From assembly GCA_018240425.1 (NCBI GenBank), contig JAFEFU010000012.1, positions 162,220-226,219 of the forward strand: a DNA stretch of 64,000 nt, given 5' to 3'. Numbering within the stretch: position 1 is the first letter of the stretch; each line of letters begins with the position of its first letter. Under the pieces are notes generated by a model. It did not search any database. It was not told the origin of the DNA and saw only the letters and a program-made list of their open reading frames with translations. The stretch comes from Pseudomonadota bacterium (GTDB lineage Bacteria; Pseudomonadota; Alphaproteobacteria; Rhodobacterales; Rhodobacteraceae). This document shows positions 37,100-45,702 of this stretch, piece after piece. A program made the position numbers and the translations under genes.

Positions 37100-38285
37100 G
37101 GCTGATCCCTGGCTGACGATCATCGGTCTGGGCGAAGATGGACCGGCGGGCCTCACCGGCGCAAGCCGCGCCGCGCTTACACAAGCCGAGGTGATCTTCG
37201 GCGGCCCCCGCCACCTGGCGCTGGCCGGCGCGGGCGAGCGTGGCCGCGAATGGCCGGTGCCGTTCAGCATCGCGCCCGTCCTCGCCGAAAGGGGCCGCCG
37301 CACCGTGGTCCTCGCCTCGGGCGACCCCTTCTGGTTCGGAGCGGGCGGCAGCCTTGCTGCCCACCTCGCCCCCGGCGACTGGACCTGCCACCCGGCGCCC
37401 TCGACCTTTTCGCTGGCCGCCGCCCGGCTCGGCTGGCGGCTGGAGCAGATCCATTGCTTCGGCCTCCACGCCACGCCCTTCTCCCGTCTCCTGCCGGTGC
37501 TGACCCGCGGCCAGCGGCTGATCTGCCTGGTGCGCGACGGCGCCGCGGCAGGCGACCTCGCGCGCTGGCTGACAGGCCGCGGCTTCGGCCCCTCGCTCCT
37601 CACCATCCTCGAATCGCTCGGCGGCCCGCGCGAACGGCTGCGCGCCGCGCAGGCCGAAGGCTTCGCACTGACCGACGTGACCGCCCCCGTCGCCGTCGCC
37701 GTCGAGGTCGCGGGCGCCCGTGGCCTGCCGCGCGCCGCCGGCCTGCCCGACGACCTCTTTGCCTCGGACGGGGTGATGACCAAGCGCCCCGCACGGGCCC
37801 TCACGCTCTCGGCGCTGGCCCCGCGCGCGGGCGAAGTGCTGTGGGATCTCGGCGCGGGCTCGGGTTCCGTCTCGGTCGAATGGTGCCTCGCCGCCCCCGA
37901 CTGTGCCGCCCGCGCTGTCGAATCCCGGGCCGACCGCGCCGCCCTGATCCGCGCCAATGCTGAAAGCTTCGGCCTCGTCCCCCGCCTTGCCGTCCACGAA
38001 AGCGACTGGGCCGACGCGCTCGCCGACCTGCCGCCGCCAGATGCGGTTTTCCTCGGCGGCGGCGCCGATCTGGCCGGAATCGAGACGGTTTTTGCCCTCC
38101 TGCCCCCCTGCGCGCGGCTGGTCGCCAACGCCGTGACCATCGACACCGAAATGGCGCTGGTCGCGGCGCGGGCGCGCTTCGGCGGCACGCTCCTGCGCTG
38201 CGACCTGGCCGAGGCCGCGCCCCTGGGCCGGATGACCGGCTGGCTGCCGGCCCGGCCCTTGGTGCAATGGAGCGTGACCAGATGA
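37098..38285 (+). CDS. cobL: precorrin-6Y C5,15-methyltransferase (decarboxylating)
   Basis: A 395-residue fusion of CbiE-like and CbiT-like methyltransferase domains. The N-terminal half has [13 protein letters not shown] and the pair [14 protein letters not shown] and [15 protein letters not shown]. The C-terminal half has [15 protein letters not shown] and [10 protein letters not shown]. The start at 37098 gives the standard N-terminus MADPWLTI and overlaps the divergent cobK start. It overlaps cobE by 4 bases. Confidence 0.95.
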   Translation: MADPWLTIIGLGEDGPAGLTGASRAALTQAEVIFGGPRHLALAGAGERGREWPVPFSIAPVLAERGRRTVVLASGDPFWFGAGGSLAAHLAPGDWTCHPAPSTFSLAAARLGWRLEQIHCFGLHATPFSRLLPVLTRGQRLICLVRDGAAAGDLARWLTGRGFGPSLLTILESLGGPRERLRAAQAEGFALTDVTAPVAVAVEVAGARGLPRAAGLPDDLFASDGVMTKRPARALTLSALAPRAGEVLWDLGAGSGSVSVEWCLAAPDCAARAVESRADRAALIRANAESFGLVPRLAVHESDWADALADLPPPDAVFLGGGADLAGIETVFALLPPCARLVANAVTIDTEMALVAARARFGGTLLRCDLAEAAPLGRMTGWLPARPLVQWSVTR

Positions 38286-38644
38286 GGGTGGCGGGCCTCG
38301 GCTTTCGCGGCAGGGCGACCCTCCTGTCGCTGAAGGATGCGCTGGCCCGCGCCGGCGGCGGCGCGCAGGCGCTGGCGACGGCGGAAGAAAAGGCCGGGGC
38401 CGAGGTCATGCAGGCACTGGCCCGCGAGCTCGGCCTGCCGCTGCACGCGATCCCGCGCGCGGCTCTGGAACGGCAAGCGACCCTGACCCGTTCGGCCAGG
38501 GTCGCGGCAAAATTCGGCACCGGATCGGTGGCCGAGGCGGCGGCGCTGGCGGCAGCCGGCCCAGGCTCCCGGCTTCTGGGGCCAAGGTCCATATCGGGCG
38601 ACGGGCTGGCGACAGCCGCGATCGCGGAAAGGAAAGACCCATGA
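38282..38644 (+). CDS. cobE: CobE (CbiG C-terminal-like cobalamin biosynthesis protein)
   Basis: A 120-residue protein beginning [17 protein letters not shown], with [20 protein letters not shown] toward the end, the typical CobE/CbiG C-terminal pattern. It is essential in the aerobic pathway of some bacteria but its exact reaction is unsettled. The ATG overlaps the cobL stop (ATGA) and the end overlaps cobM. Confidence 0.9.
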   Translation: MRVAGLGFRGRATLLSLKDALARAGGGAQALATAEEKAGAEVMQALARELGLPLHAIPRAALERQATLTRSARVAAKFGTGSVAEAAALAAAGPGSRLLGPRSISGDGLATAAIAERKDP

Positions 38645-39423
38645 CCGTCCATTTCATCGGCGCCGGACCCGGCGCCCCCGACCTCCTGACGCTCCGCGGC
38701 CGCGACCTGATCGCCGCCTCGCCGGTCTGCCTTTACGCCGGCTCGCTGGTGCCGCAGGCGATCCTCGCCCACTGCCCGCCCGGCGCGCGGATCGTCAACA
38801 CCGCGCCCCTGTCGCTTGATGAAATCATCGCCGAAGTCGCCGCCGCCCACGCCAAGGGCCAGGACGTGGCGCGGCTCCATTCCGGCGACCTGTCGGTCTG
38901 GTCGGCGATGGGCGAACAGCTCCGCCGCCTGCGCGCCCTCGGCATCCCCTGTGACGTGACCCCCGGCGTCCCCTCCTTCGCCGCCGCCGCCGCCACGCTC
39001 GGCGCCGAACTGACGCTCCCCGGCATCGCGCAGTCGGTGGTCCTCACCCGCACCTCGGGCCGCGCCTCGGCGATGCCGCCGGGCGAGACGCTCGAAAACT
39101 TCGCCCGCACCGGCGCGGTCCTCGCCATCCACCTCTCGGTGCATGTCCTCGACCGGGTGGTGGCGGAACTCACGCCCCACTACGGCGCCGACTGCCCGGT
39201 GGCGGTGATCTGGCGCGCCAGCTGGCCCGACGAACGGGTGGTGCGCGCCACTCTCGCCACCCTCGAAACCGCCATCGGCGCCGAGATGGAGCGCACTGCG
39301 CTCATCTTCGTCGGCCGCTCGATCGGGGCCGAGTCCTTTGACGAAAGCCGGCTCTACGCCGGCGATTACGATCGCCGCTACCGCCCGGTCGGCACCGATC
39401 CGCGCTTCCCCGACGCGCAATGA
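38641..39423 (+). CDS. cobM: precorrin-4 C11-methyltransferase
   Basis: A 260-residue tetrapyrrole methylase. Its order of motifs fits CobM/Cbi[67 protein letters not shown] and [15 protein letters not shown]. It overlaps both neighbours by 4 bases. Confidence 0.96.
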   Translation: MTVHFIGAGPGAPDLLTLRGRDLIAASPVCLYAGSLVPQAILAHCPPGARIVNTAPLSLDEIIAEVAAAHAKGQDVARLHSGDLSVWSAMGEQLRRLRALGIPCDVTPGVPSFAAAAATLGAELTLPGIAQSVVLTRTSGRASAMPPGETLENFARTGAVLAIHLSVHVLDRVVAELTPHYGADCPVAVIWRASWPDERVVRATLATLETAIGAEMERTALIFVGRSIGAESFDESRLYAGDYDRRYRPVGTDPRFPDAQ

Positions 39424-40730
39424 CCGCCCCCGGCCTCCTCATTTCCGCGCCCGCCTCGGGCACCGGCAAGACCACGCTGATGCTCGGGCTCCTGGCGGCT
39501 TTCCGGGCGCAGGGATTGCAGGTCCAGCCCTTCAAGAACGGGCCCGACTATATCGACCCGGCCTTCCACCGGGCGGCGTCAGGGCGCACCTCGGTCAACC
39601 TCGACAGCTGGGCGATGTCAGCGGTGCGCATCGCCGGGTTCCTGTCGGCGGCCGAAGGCACCGATCTGGTGCTGGCCGAAGGCTCGATGGGCCTTTTCGA
39701 CGGGGTGGCGGTCACGGGCGAATCCGGCACCGGCGCCAGCGCCGACCTTGCGGCGCTGACCGGTTGGCCGGTGGTGCTGGTGCTCGACGTCTCGGGGCAG
39801 GCGCAATCCGCCGCCGCCGCCGCCCTCGGCTTCCGCGCCTTCCGCCCCGATGTCACGCTGGCCGGGGTGGTCCTGAACCGCGTCGCCAGCCCAAGGCACG
39901 AGGCGCTGGTGCGCGACGGCATGGCGGCGGCGGGCATCCGCGTGTTCGGCGCCCTGCCGCGCCAGCCCGGCATCGAGATGCCCGAACGCCACCTGGGCTT
40001 GGTGCAGGCCGAGGAAACCCCCGGCCTCGACCGCCTCATCGCCGAGGCCGGCCGCTTCATCGCCGCCCATCTCGACCTCAAGGCCCTCGTTGCCGCCGCG
40101 CGGCCCTCGACGCTGGCCGCCACCGCGCCCCTGGTGGTGACCCCGCCCGGCCAGCGCATCGCCCTTGCCCGCGATGCGGCCTTCTCCTTCGTCTATCCGC
40201 ACCTGCTCGACGGCTGGCGGCGGGCCGGGGCCGAGATCCTGCCCTTCTCGCCGCTCGCCGACCAGGCCCCCGACGATCGTGCCGATGTCTGCTGGCTGCC
40301 GGGCGGCTACCCCGAACTGCACGGCGGCGCGCTCGCCGCCGCCGCCCGTTTCCGCCAGGGCCTGCGCCGCTTTGCCGAAACCCGGCCGGTGCATGGCGAA
40401 TGCGGCGGCTACATGGCGATGGGTGCGGGCCTGATCGACGCCGCAGGCAAACGGCACGAAATGGCCGGGCTGCTCGGCCTCGTCACCTCCTACGAAAAGC
40501 GGCGGATGCACCTTGGCTACCGGCTGGCCGATCTGGCCGTGCCGATCCCCGGCCATGCCGCCGGCGCGCGCCTGCGCGGTCATGAATTCCACTATTCGAC
40601 AATCCTCGACCAACCCGATATGGCGCTGGCGCGGGTCGCGGACGCGGGCGGCGACCCGGTCACCGAGACCGGATCGCGGCGCGGCCAGGCCACCGGCACC
40701 TTCTTTCACCTGATCGCAGAGGCGACATGA
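39420..40730 (+). CDS. cobB: hydrogenobyrinic acid a,c-diamide synthase
   Basis: A 436-residue glutamine-dependent amidase. The N-terminal ATP-binding part has [32 protein letters not shown] and [10 protein letters not shown] follow. The class I-like glutamine amidotransferase half has the nucleophile region [12 protein letters not shown] and RGHEFHYS. In the aerobic pathway it amidates the a and c side chains before cobalt insertion by CobN. Confidence 0.96.
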   Translation: MTAPGLLISAPASGTGKTTLMLGLLAAFRAQGLQVQPFKNGPDYIDPAFHRAASGRTSVNLDSWAMSAVRIAGFLSAAEGTDLVLAEGSMGLFDGVAVTGESGTGASADLAALTGWPVVLVLDVSGQAQSAAAAALGFRAFRPDVTLAGVVLNRVASPRHEALVRDGMAAAGIRVFGALPRQPGIEMPERHLGLVQAEETPGLDRLIAEAGRFIAAHLDLKALVAAARPSTLAATAPLVVTPPGQRIALARDAAFSFVYPHLLDGWRRAGAEILPFSPLADQAPDDRADVCWLPGGYPELHGGALAAAARFRQGLRRFAETRPVHGECGGYMAMGAGLIDAAGKRHEMAGLLGLVTSYEKRRMHLGYRLADLAVPIPGHAAGARLRGHEFHYSTILDQPDMALARVADAGGDPVTETGSRRGQATGTFFHLIAEAT

Positions 40731-41449
40731 GCGGTTTCGTCAGTTTCGTTTCCTCCGGCCCCGGCGACCCCGAGCTTCTGACGCTCAAGGCGGTGGACCG
40801 GCTGGGCCGCGCCGACGCGGTCCTCTTCGACGACCTCTCCGCTGGCCCGATCCTCGCCCATGCCCGCGCCGGCGCCGATCTCGTGGGCGTCGGCAAGCGC
40901 GCCGGGCGGCCCTCGCCCAGGCAGGATCATGTCAGCCGCCTGCTGGTCGACTATGCCAGGACCGGCGCGCGGGTGGTGCGGCTCAAGTCCGGCGATTCGG
41001 GCCTGTTCGGCCGGCTCGAGGAAGAGCTGGTCGCGCTGCGCGCCGCCGGCATCGGTTACGAGATCATCCCCGGCGTGCCGTCGGCGATGGCGGCGGCGGC
41101 GGCGGCGGGGATTCCGCTGACCCGGCGCGAGACCGCGCGGCGGGTGCAGTTCGTCACCGGCCACGACCTGACCGGGGCGCTGCCCGAAGACATGAACATG
41201 GCGGCACTCGCCGACCCGCAGGCGACGACGGTGATCTTCATGGGCAAGCGCACCTTCGGCGAACTGGCGCGGCGGCTGACGGCGGCGGGCCTGCCGCCCG
41301 ACACGCCGGCGATCCTGGCCGAAAGCGTCTCTACTCCGGCGCAAAAGCTGGTCAGGGGCACGCTGGCGACGATGGAGTCGCTGATCGCCGCCGAGGCCGC
41401 CGACGGCCCGGCCCTGATCCTTCTCGGCCCGCTGGCTCCCGGCGCATGA
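40727..41449 (+). CDS. cobA: uroporphyrinogen-III C-methyltransferase
   Basis: A 240-residue SAM methylase giving precorrin-2, the entry step of the pathway. It shows FVSSGPGDPELLTLKAVD, GRPSPRQDHVSRLLV, RLKSGDSGLFGRLEEE, IPGVPSAMAAAAAAGIPLT and VIFMGKRTFGELARRL. There is no CysG-type reductase fusion. It overlaps the flanking genes by 4 bases each. Confidence 0.96.
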   Translation: MSGFVSFVSSGPGDPELLTLKAVDRLGRADAVLFDDLSAGPILAHARAGADLVGVGKRAGRPSPRQDHVSRLLVDYARTGARVVRLKSGDSGLFGRLEEELVALRAAGIGYEIIPGVPSAMAAAAAAGIPLTRRETARRVQFVTGHDLTGALPEDMNMAALADPQATTVIFMGKRTFGELARRLTAAGLPPDTPAILAESVSTPAQKLVRGTLATMESLIAAEAADGPALILLGPLAPGA

Positions 41450-41772
41450 CCGGCCCCTTCGCCATCGTCTGCGCCTCCTGCCCGGCCGGACAGGCCGGGC
41501 TGGCCGGGCAGTTGCGCGGGGCCTTCGCCACGGCGGGCCTCGCCATCGCGGTGCGCGAGACCGACTGCCTGTCGGGCTGCGCGCGCGCCTCGTCGGTCGC
41601 GTTCCGCGCCGAGGGCCGCATGGCCTATCTCTTCGGCGAGATCACCGCCGCCGACCTTTCTGACCTCGTGACCTTCGCCCGGCTCTGGCTGGCCGCCCCC
41701 GACGGCGCGCTCGCCGATGCCCGGCCCTTGGGTGCGCTCCGCACCAAGGCACTGGCCCGGATCCCCGCCTGA
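41446..41772 (+). CDS. DUF1636-family thioredoxin-like ferredoxin-type protein, last gene of the corrin operon
   Basis: A 108-residue relative of the protein at 28473, with four cysteines: C9 and C12 in VCASCPAG, C41 and C45 in DCLSGCARA. It lacks the fifth cysteine of its paralogue. The start overlaps cobA by 4 bases, so it is translationally coupled to the corrin operon. The second cobalamin riboswitch begins 79 bases beyond its stop. Function is unknown; an iron-sulfur electron carrier or metal-handling protein is the best guess. Confidence 0.78.
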   Translation: MTGPFAIVCASCPAGQAGLAGQLRGAFATAGLAIAVRETDCLSGCARASSVAFRAEGRMAYLFGEITAADLSDLVTFARLWLAAPDGALADARPLGALRTKALARIPA

Positions 41773-41851
41773 AAGCCACAGGGTCGCGCCCCGCGCTGCA
41801 TCTGCCGCTTTCCGCCTTGACCCAAGACCGTCCTTTCGGCCAAATGACCGG

Positions 41852-42045
41852 GCAAGGTGTCCCAAGGCGCAAAGCGCCGGGACTGAAACGGGAATGGGGA
41901 AGGGTGGACCAAAGGCGGCACCCAAAGCCCCAACCGCCCCCGCGACTGTAAGCGGCGAGCGGCTTTCCAGGGCCACTGATCCGGGCGACCGGACCGGGAA
42001 GGCGGAAAGCAGGCTTTGACCCGCGAGTCAGGAGACCGGCCCTGC
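41852..42045 (+). promoter_or_regulatory. second cobalamin riboswitch, ahead of cbtB-cbtA
   Basis: Conserved elements run in order: GGTGTCCC, ACGGGAATGGGG, CCGCCCCCGCGACTGTAAGC, GCCACTG (41972-41978), ACCGGGAAGGC and the B12 box CGAGTCAGGAGACCGGCC. P1 is probably 41852-41858 with 42039-42045, with one mismatch. A small hairpin, GCCGTC / GACGGC (42064-42081), lies between it and the AAGGAGA ribosome site of cbtB and could be the expression platform. It should shut down cobalt uptake when B12 is high. Confidence 0.92.
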
Positions 42046-42095
42046 GTGAAGGCAACGCGAATCGCCGTCGGGTGTGACGGCACAAGGAGAGACAG

Positions 42096-42266
42096 ATGAA
42101 CGCGATGACCCATACCGCCGCCAAATCCGCATCCGGGCTGATGCAGATCGTCTTCGTCGCCCTGATCGGCGCGACCATCGTTTTTGCGGCGGGCCTCGCC
42201 CATTCGCAGACGCTGCACGACGCGGCCCACGACATGCGCCACTCGACCGGGTTCCCCTGCCACTAA
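42096..42266 (+). CDS. cbtB: CbtB, small cobalt transporter subunit
   Basis: A 56-residue membrane protein with one transmembrane helix (about residues 16-35, LMQIVFVALIGATIVFAAGL). The C-terminal His-rich tail, HDAAHDMRHSTGFPCH, is the metal-binding signature of CbtB. ATG follows AAGGAGAGACAG. It lies directly after the riboswitch and 21 bases before cbtA. Confidence 0.92.
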   Translation: MNAMTHTAAKSASGLMQIVFVALIGATIVFAAGLAHSQTLHDAAHDMRHSTGFPCH

Positions 42267-42287
42267 GGCAGCGCGACACCGTCACCG

Positions 42288-43049
42288 ATGATCCAACGTA
42301 TGCTGTCCAGCGCGCTGTTCGCTGGCTTTGCGGCGGGGCTGCTTGCGGCCCTGCTGCAATTCGCGTTCGACGAGAAGCTGATCCTTCTGGCCGAGCAATA
42401 TGAAACCGGCGCTCTGGTGCATTTCGCCGCCGCCGAACCGGCCGGACATGACCATGCCGCCACCCCCGATCCGGCAACCCCCGCGCCCGAAGCCGCGGCC
42501 CAGCCGGCCGGCCACGACCACCAGCCCGCCGCCGGCGAGGGCGGGGCATCGCCGCTGAAACGCCACGGGCTGACGGTTCTCTTCGCGGTCCTGACCTATG
42601 CCGGCTATGCGCTGATCCTGGTCGCCGCCTATGCGCTGGCCGGGCAATGGGGCTACCGGGTCAGCCTGCGCGACGGGCTGCTCTGGGGGCTGGCGGGCTT
42701 TGCCGCCTTCCAGATGGCCCCGGCGATGGGGCTGGAACCCGAGCTGCCCGGCACCCCCGCCGCCGATCTCGACGCACGCCAGATCTGGTGGATGGGGACG
42801 GCGATCGCCACCGCCGCCGGCCTCGGGCTTCTGGCCTTCGGCCGCAGCCTTCTGGCGCGCGCGGCCGGCGTCCTCCTCCTCGCCCTGCCGCATGTGATCG
42901 GCGCGCCCGAGCTTGACGGCTTCGCCGGGGTCACGCCGCCGGAACTCGCCTCGCGCTTCGCCGCCCGTAGCCTCGGCATCGGGCTTTGCGTCTGGGTGTT
43001 CATGGGCGCGGTGCTGGCGCGGTTCTGGACCGGCAAGGCCGAAGCCTGA
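42288..43049 (+). CDS. cbtA: CbtA, cobalt transporter membrane subunit
   Basis: A 253-residue membrane protein with about five hydrophobic segments. It starts MIQRMLSSALFAGFAAGLLA. A His/Pro/Ala-rich loop at about residues 48-85 (AGHDHAAT, AGHDHQP) may bind cobalt. Later blocks, FQMAPAMGLEPELPG and QIWWMGTAIATA, match the CbtA family. With CbtB it forms the proposed B12-regulated cobalt importer. A hairpin follows its stop. Confidence 0.92.
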   Translation: MIQRMLSSALFAGFAAGLLAALLQFAFDEKLILLAEQYETGALVHFAAAEPAGHDHAATPDPATPAPEAAAQPAGHDHQPAAGEGGASPLKRHGLTVLFAVLTYAGYALILVAAYALAGQWGYRVSLRDGLLWGLAGFAAFQMAPAMGLEPELPGTPAADLDARQIWWMGTAIATAAGLGLLAFGRSLLARAAGVLLLALPHVIGAPELDGFAGVTPPELASRFAARSLGIGLCVWVFMGAVLARFWTGKAEA

Positions 43050-43069
43050 GTCCGCCTCTGGAAACCGGC

Positions 43070-43092
43070 GGCCCCGCAGGCTATGCGGGGCC
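43070..43092 (+). terminator. hairpin between cbtA and cobF
   Basis: A perfect 9-base stem, GGCCCCGCA / TGCGGGGCC, with a GGCTA loop is followed by GTCCCTTTCC. It starts 21 bases after the cbtA stop. It could end or weaken the riboswitch-driven transcript before cobF. Confidence 0.6.
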
Positions 43093-43114
43093 GTCCCTTT
43101 CCCCAACCCCCGCG

Positions 43115-43876
43115 ATGGCCCCGATGATCGAACTTCTGCTTGTCGGCATCGGCACCGGCGATCCCGACCACCTGACCCTTCAGGCGATCAAGGCGCTGAA
43201 CTCGGCCGATCTGGTGATGATCCCGCGCAAGGGCGAGACGAAGGCCGACCTCGCCGAACTGCGCCGCGCGATCTGCGCCGATGTCGTGACCAACCCGGCC
43301 ACGCAGCTCGTCGACTTCGACCTGCCGGTGCGCGATGCCGGGAACCCCGACTATCGCGCCGGTGTCGACGACTGGCACGACGCCATCGCCGGGGTCTGGA
43401 AAGACACTATCCTTGCCGGACTGGGCCAGGATGGCCGGGTTGCGCTCCTCGTCTGGGGCGATCCGTCGCTCTACGACAGCACGCTCCGCATCGCCGCACG
43501 GGTGGGCCGCGACCTGCCGCTCACGATCCGGGTCATCCCCGGCATCACCTCGCTCCAGGCGCTGACCGCCGCCCACGCCATCCCGCTCAACGACCTCGGC
43601 GCCCCCTTCACCGTCACCACCGGGCGGCGCCTGCGCGACGAAGGCTGGCCGCCGGGCGTCGATACCGTCGCGGTCATGCTCGACGGCGACTGTTCCTTCC
43701 GCAGCCTCGACCCTGTGGGGGTGACGATCTGGTGGGGCGCCTATGTCGGCATGAAGGAAGAGATCGCCCTCTCCGGCCCGCTTGCCACCACCGCCGCCAC
43801 CATCGTCGAGACCCGCGCCAAGGCCCGCGCCGACCACGGCTGGATCATGGACATCTATGTCCTCAGGCGCGCCTGA
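43115..43876 (+). CDS. cobF: precorrin-6A synthase (deacetylating)
   Basis: A 253-residue tetrapyrrole methylase that methylates C1 and releases acetate, a reaction unique to the aerobic route. It shows LLVGIGTGDPDHLTLQAIKA, VMIPRKGETKADLAELRR, LLVWGDPSLYDSTLRI, VIPGITSLQALTAAH and TIWWGAYVGMKEE. The start is uncertain between ATG 43115 and ATG 43124, as neither has a clear ribosome site. It sits apart from the main corrin operon and overlaps the tail of the convergent LacI gene by 14 bases. Confidence 0.94.
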   Translation: MAPMIELLLVGIGTGDPDHLTLQAIKALNSADLVMIPRKGETKADLAELRRAICADVVTNPATQLVDFDLPVRDAGNPDYRAGVDDWHDAIAGVWKDTILAGLGQDGRVALLVWGDPSLYDSTLRIAARVGRDLPLTIRVIPGITSLQALTAAHAIPLNDLGAPFTVTTGRRLRDEGWPPGVDTVAVMLDGDCSFRSLDPVGVTIWWGAYVGMKEEIALSGPLATTAATIVETRAKARADHGWIMDIYVLRRA

Positions 43877-44888
43877 TCGTGTCGCCGGGCTGCAGCTTCG
43901 GCGTCAGTTCGATCCTTTCGCCGCCGATCATGCCCGCCTCGTGGTGCCCCGAGATGATCGCCGCCGCGCGCTGGCCGATCTCGCGCCGGCAGGCGTCCAT
44001 CGTCGCCAGCCGGCGCGGCAGCCCGTCGAGAAGATCGACGCCGTTGAACCCGGCCAGCCCGACCTTGCCCGGCACGTCGATCCCCTTGTCCAGGCAGTAA
44101 AGCAGCCCGCCCGCCCCGATCATGTCGTTGGAATAATAAAGGAAATCCAGATCAGGCGAGCGTTTCAGGATCGCGTCCGTCATCTCGCGGCCCTTGAGAA
44201 GCGCCGAGCCGCCCGAATAGAATTCGCGGTCGGCCAGTTCGATCCCGGCCTCTGCCAGCCCGGATTCGAACCCTTCCAGCCGCTTCCGCGCCCGGTGGTC
44301 GTGCGGCATCTTGGTGCCAAGGAACCCGATCCTGCGATAGCCGGCCTTGACGATGGCCCGCGCCATTTCAAGGCCCGCGCGCCTGTGGGAAATGCCCACC
44401 ACCGAATCGACCGGATCGCCATCGACATCCATGATCTCGACGATCGGGATCCCGGCGTTCTCCAGCATCGACCGCGCGTTCGGCGAATGTTCCAGCCCGG
44501 CGATGATCACCCCCGATGGCCGCCAGGACAGCATCTCGTAAAGAACCGCCTCCTCCTTTTCGGCCGAATAGTTGGTGACGCCAAAGACTGGCTGCAGGCC
44601 GGTATCCTCCAGTTCCTCGGAAATGCCGCCCAGCACCTCGGGAAAGACCAGGTTCGACAGCGAGGGCACGATCACCCCCACCAGGTTCACCCGCTGCGAG
44701 GCCAGGGCGCCCGCGATCTTGTTGGGCACATAGCCCAGCCGGCGCGCCGCCTCGAGAACCCGGTCGCGGGTCGCCTCGCTCACGTCGCCGCGGTTCCTCA
44801 GCACCCGGCTCACGGTCATCTCCGACACGCCCGAGGCCTCGGACACGTCGCGCAGGGTAAGGGTGCGTTTGGGATCGCTGGACGCCAT
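43863..44888 (-). CDS. LacI-family transcriptional regulator
   Basis: A 341-residue repressor. The N-terminal helix-turn-helix is at about residues 10-32 (TLRDVSEASGVSEMTVSRVL), followed by the hinge helix GYVPNKIAGALAS. The effector-binding domain has LVGVIVPSLSNLVFPEVLGG and FLYYSNDMIGAGGLLYC, resembling the gluconate-repressor (GntR-type LacI) branch. No sugar genes lie next to it, so the target is outside this locus or distant. Confidence 0.9.
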   Translation of the reverse strand: MASSDPKRTLTLRDVSEASGVSEMTVSRVLRNRGDVSEATRDRVLEAARRLGYVPNKIAGALASQRVNLVGVIVPSLSNLVFPEVLGGISEELEDTGLQPVFGVTNYSAEKEEAVLYEMLSWRPSGVIIAGLEHSPNARSMLENAGIPIVEIMDVDGDPVDSVVGISHRRAGLEMARAIVKAGYRRIGFLGTKMPHDHRARKRLEGFESGLAEAGIELADREFYSGGSALLKGREMTDAILKRSPDLDFLYYSNDMIGAGGLLYCLDKGIDVPGKVGLAGFNGVDLLDGLPRRLATMDACRREIGQRAAAIISGHHEAGMIGGERIELTPKLQPGDTIRRA

Positions 44889-45009
44889 GACGGGAACCTT
44901 TGCCTCGCTCTGGCCCTACCGTATGAAGGATCGGCCCGGACAGGCAAGCGGGAAAGACCCGCCCCTTGCAACAGGGGGCATTTGACGCGAAAAGGGGGGC
45001 GGCCCAAAG

Positions 45010-45085
45010 GGCCCCGTAGCTCAGGGGATAGAGCGGCCGCCTCCTAAGCGGCAGGTCGCAGGTTCGAATCCTGCCGGGGTCGCCA
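45010..45085 (+). tRNA. tRNA-Arg (anticodon CCU)
   Basis: The acceptor stem is GGCCCCG with CGGGGTC (one G-U pair), then discriminator G and an encoded CCA. The D-arm is GCTCAGGGGATAGAGC. The anticodon stem GCCGC / GCGGC encloses the loop CTCCTAA, giving anticodon CCT for the rare codon AGG. The T-arm is GCAGG-TTCGAAT-CCTGC. All four arms fold without gaps. Confidence 0.96.
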
Positions 45086-45114
45086 GGCCGTCCGCGCCGG
45101 ACCGGGGAAGGCCG

Positions 45115-45702
45115 ATGCAGAAGATTCAGACCCAGGGACTTCACCACGTCACCCTCGCCGGGGCCGGGCGCCAGATCTCGATCGACTTCTGGGAGGGGCT
45201 TCTGGGAATGCCCCTGATCTTCGACCAGCCCAATCTCGACAATCCCGCCGAGGGCCACCTCTACTTCGATCCCGGCGACGGGCGGCTCATCACCGTCTTC
45301 ACCGACGAGAACCGCACCCCCGACCCGGCCCGCAAGAAGCCGGTGCCAGGCGACGTGCACCACCTTGCCTTCGCGGTCTCGCGGGTCACCTTCACCCAGG
45401 CCGTGGGCCGCCTCGCCGAGCGCGGCATCTGGAACACGGGGGTGCGCGATCGGGGATTCATGGATTCGATCTATTTCCACGACCCGATGGGCCTGCTGAT
45501 CGAGCTTGCCACCTGGAAGTTCGAACCGCCCGCCGGATGCACCCGCACCGAGGTGCTGCACCAGGCGCACCTGATCCGGGTGGCGCGCGGCGACAAGGCG
45601 ATCGCCGAGGTCCACGTCGCCGCCGCAATCGAGGCGCTGGTCGCCAGCCGCCAGCCGACGCTCTCGCCCGACCGCGGCCCCAGGGATCCTTATGGCCGCT
45701 GA
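45115..45702 (+). CDS. VOC-family (glyoxalase/extradiol dioxygenase-like) protein
   Basis: A 195-residue vicinal-oxygen-chelate protein with two beta-alpha-beta-beta-beta modules. Likely metal ligands lie in GLHHVTLAG (start), DVHHLAFAVSR (middle) and MGLLIELATW (end). The conserved ISIDFWEGLLGMPL and HDPMGLLIE patterns are typical. Substrate unknown. It begins 30 bases after the tRNA and overlaps the next gene by 11 bases. Confidence 0.85.
   Translation: MQKIQTQGLHHVTLAGAGRQISIDFWEGLLGMPLIFDQPNLDNPAEGHLYFDPGDGRLITVFTDENRTPDPARKKPVPGDVHHLAFAVSRVTFTQAVGRLAERGIWNTGVRDRGFMDSIYFHDPMGLLIELATWKFEPPAGCTRTEVLHQAHLIRVARGDKAIAEVHVAAAIEALVASRQPTLSPDRGPRDPYGR

Noticed and set aside
45010..45085. tRNA-Arg as an integration site for a genomic island
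   Set aside because: No integrase, no direct repeat of the tRNA 3' end seen downstream, and neighbouring genes look native in composition.
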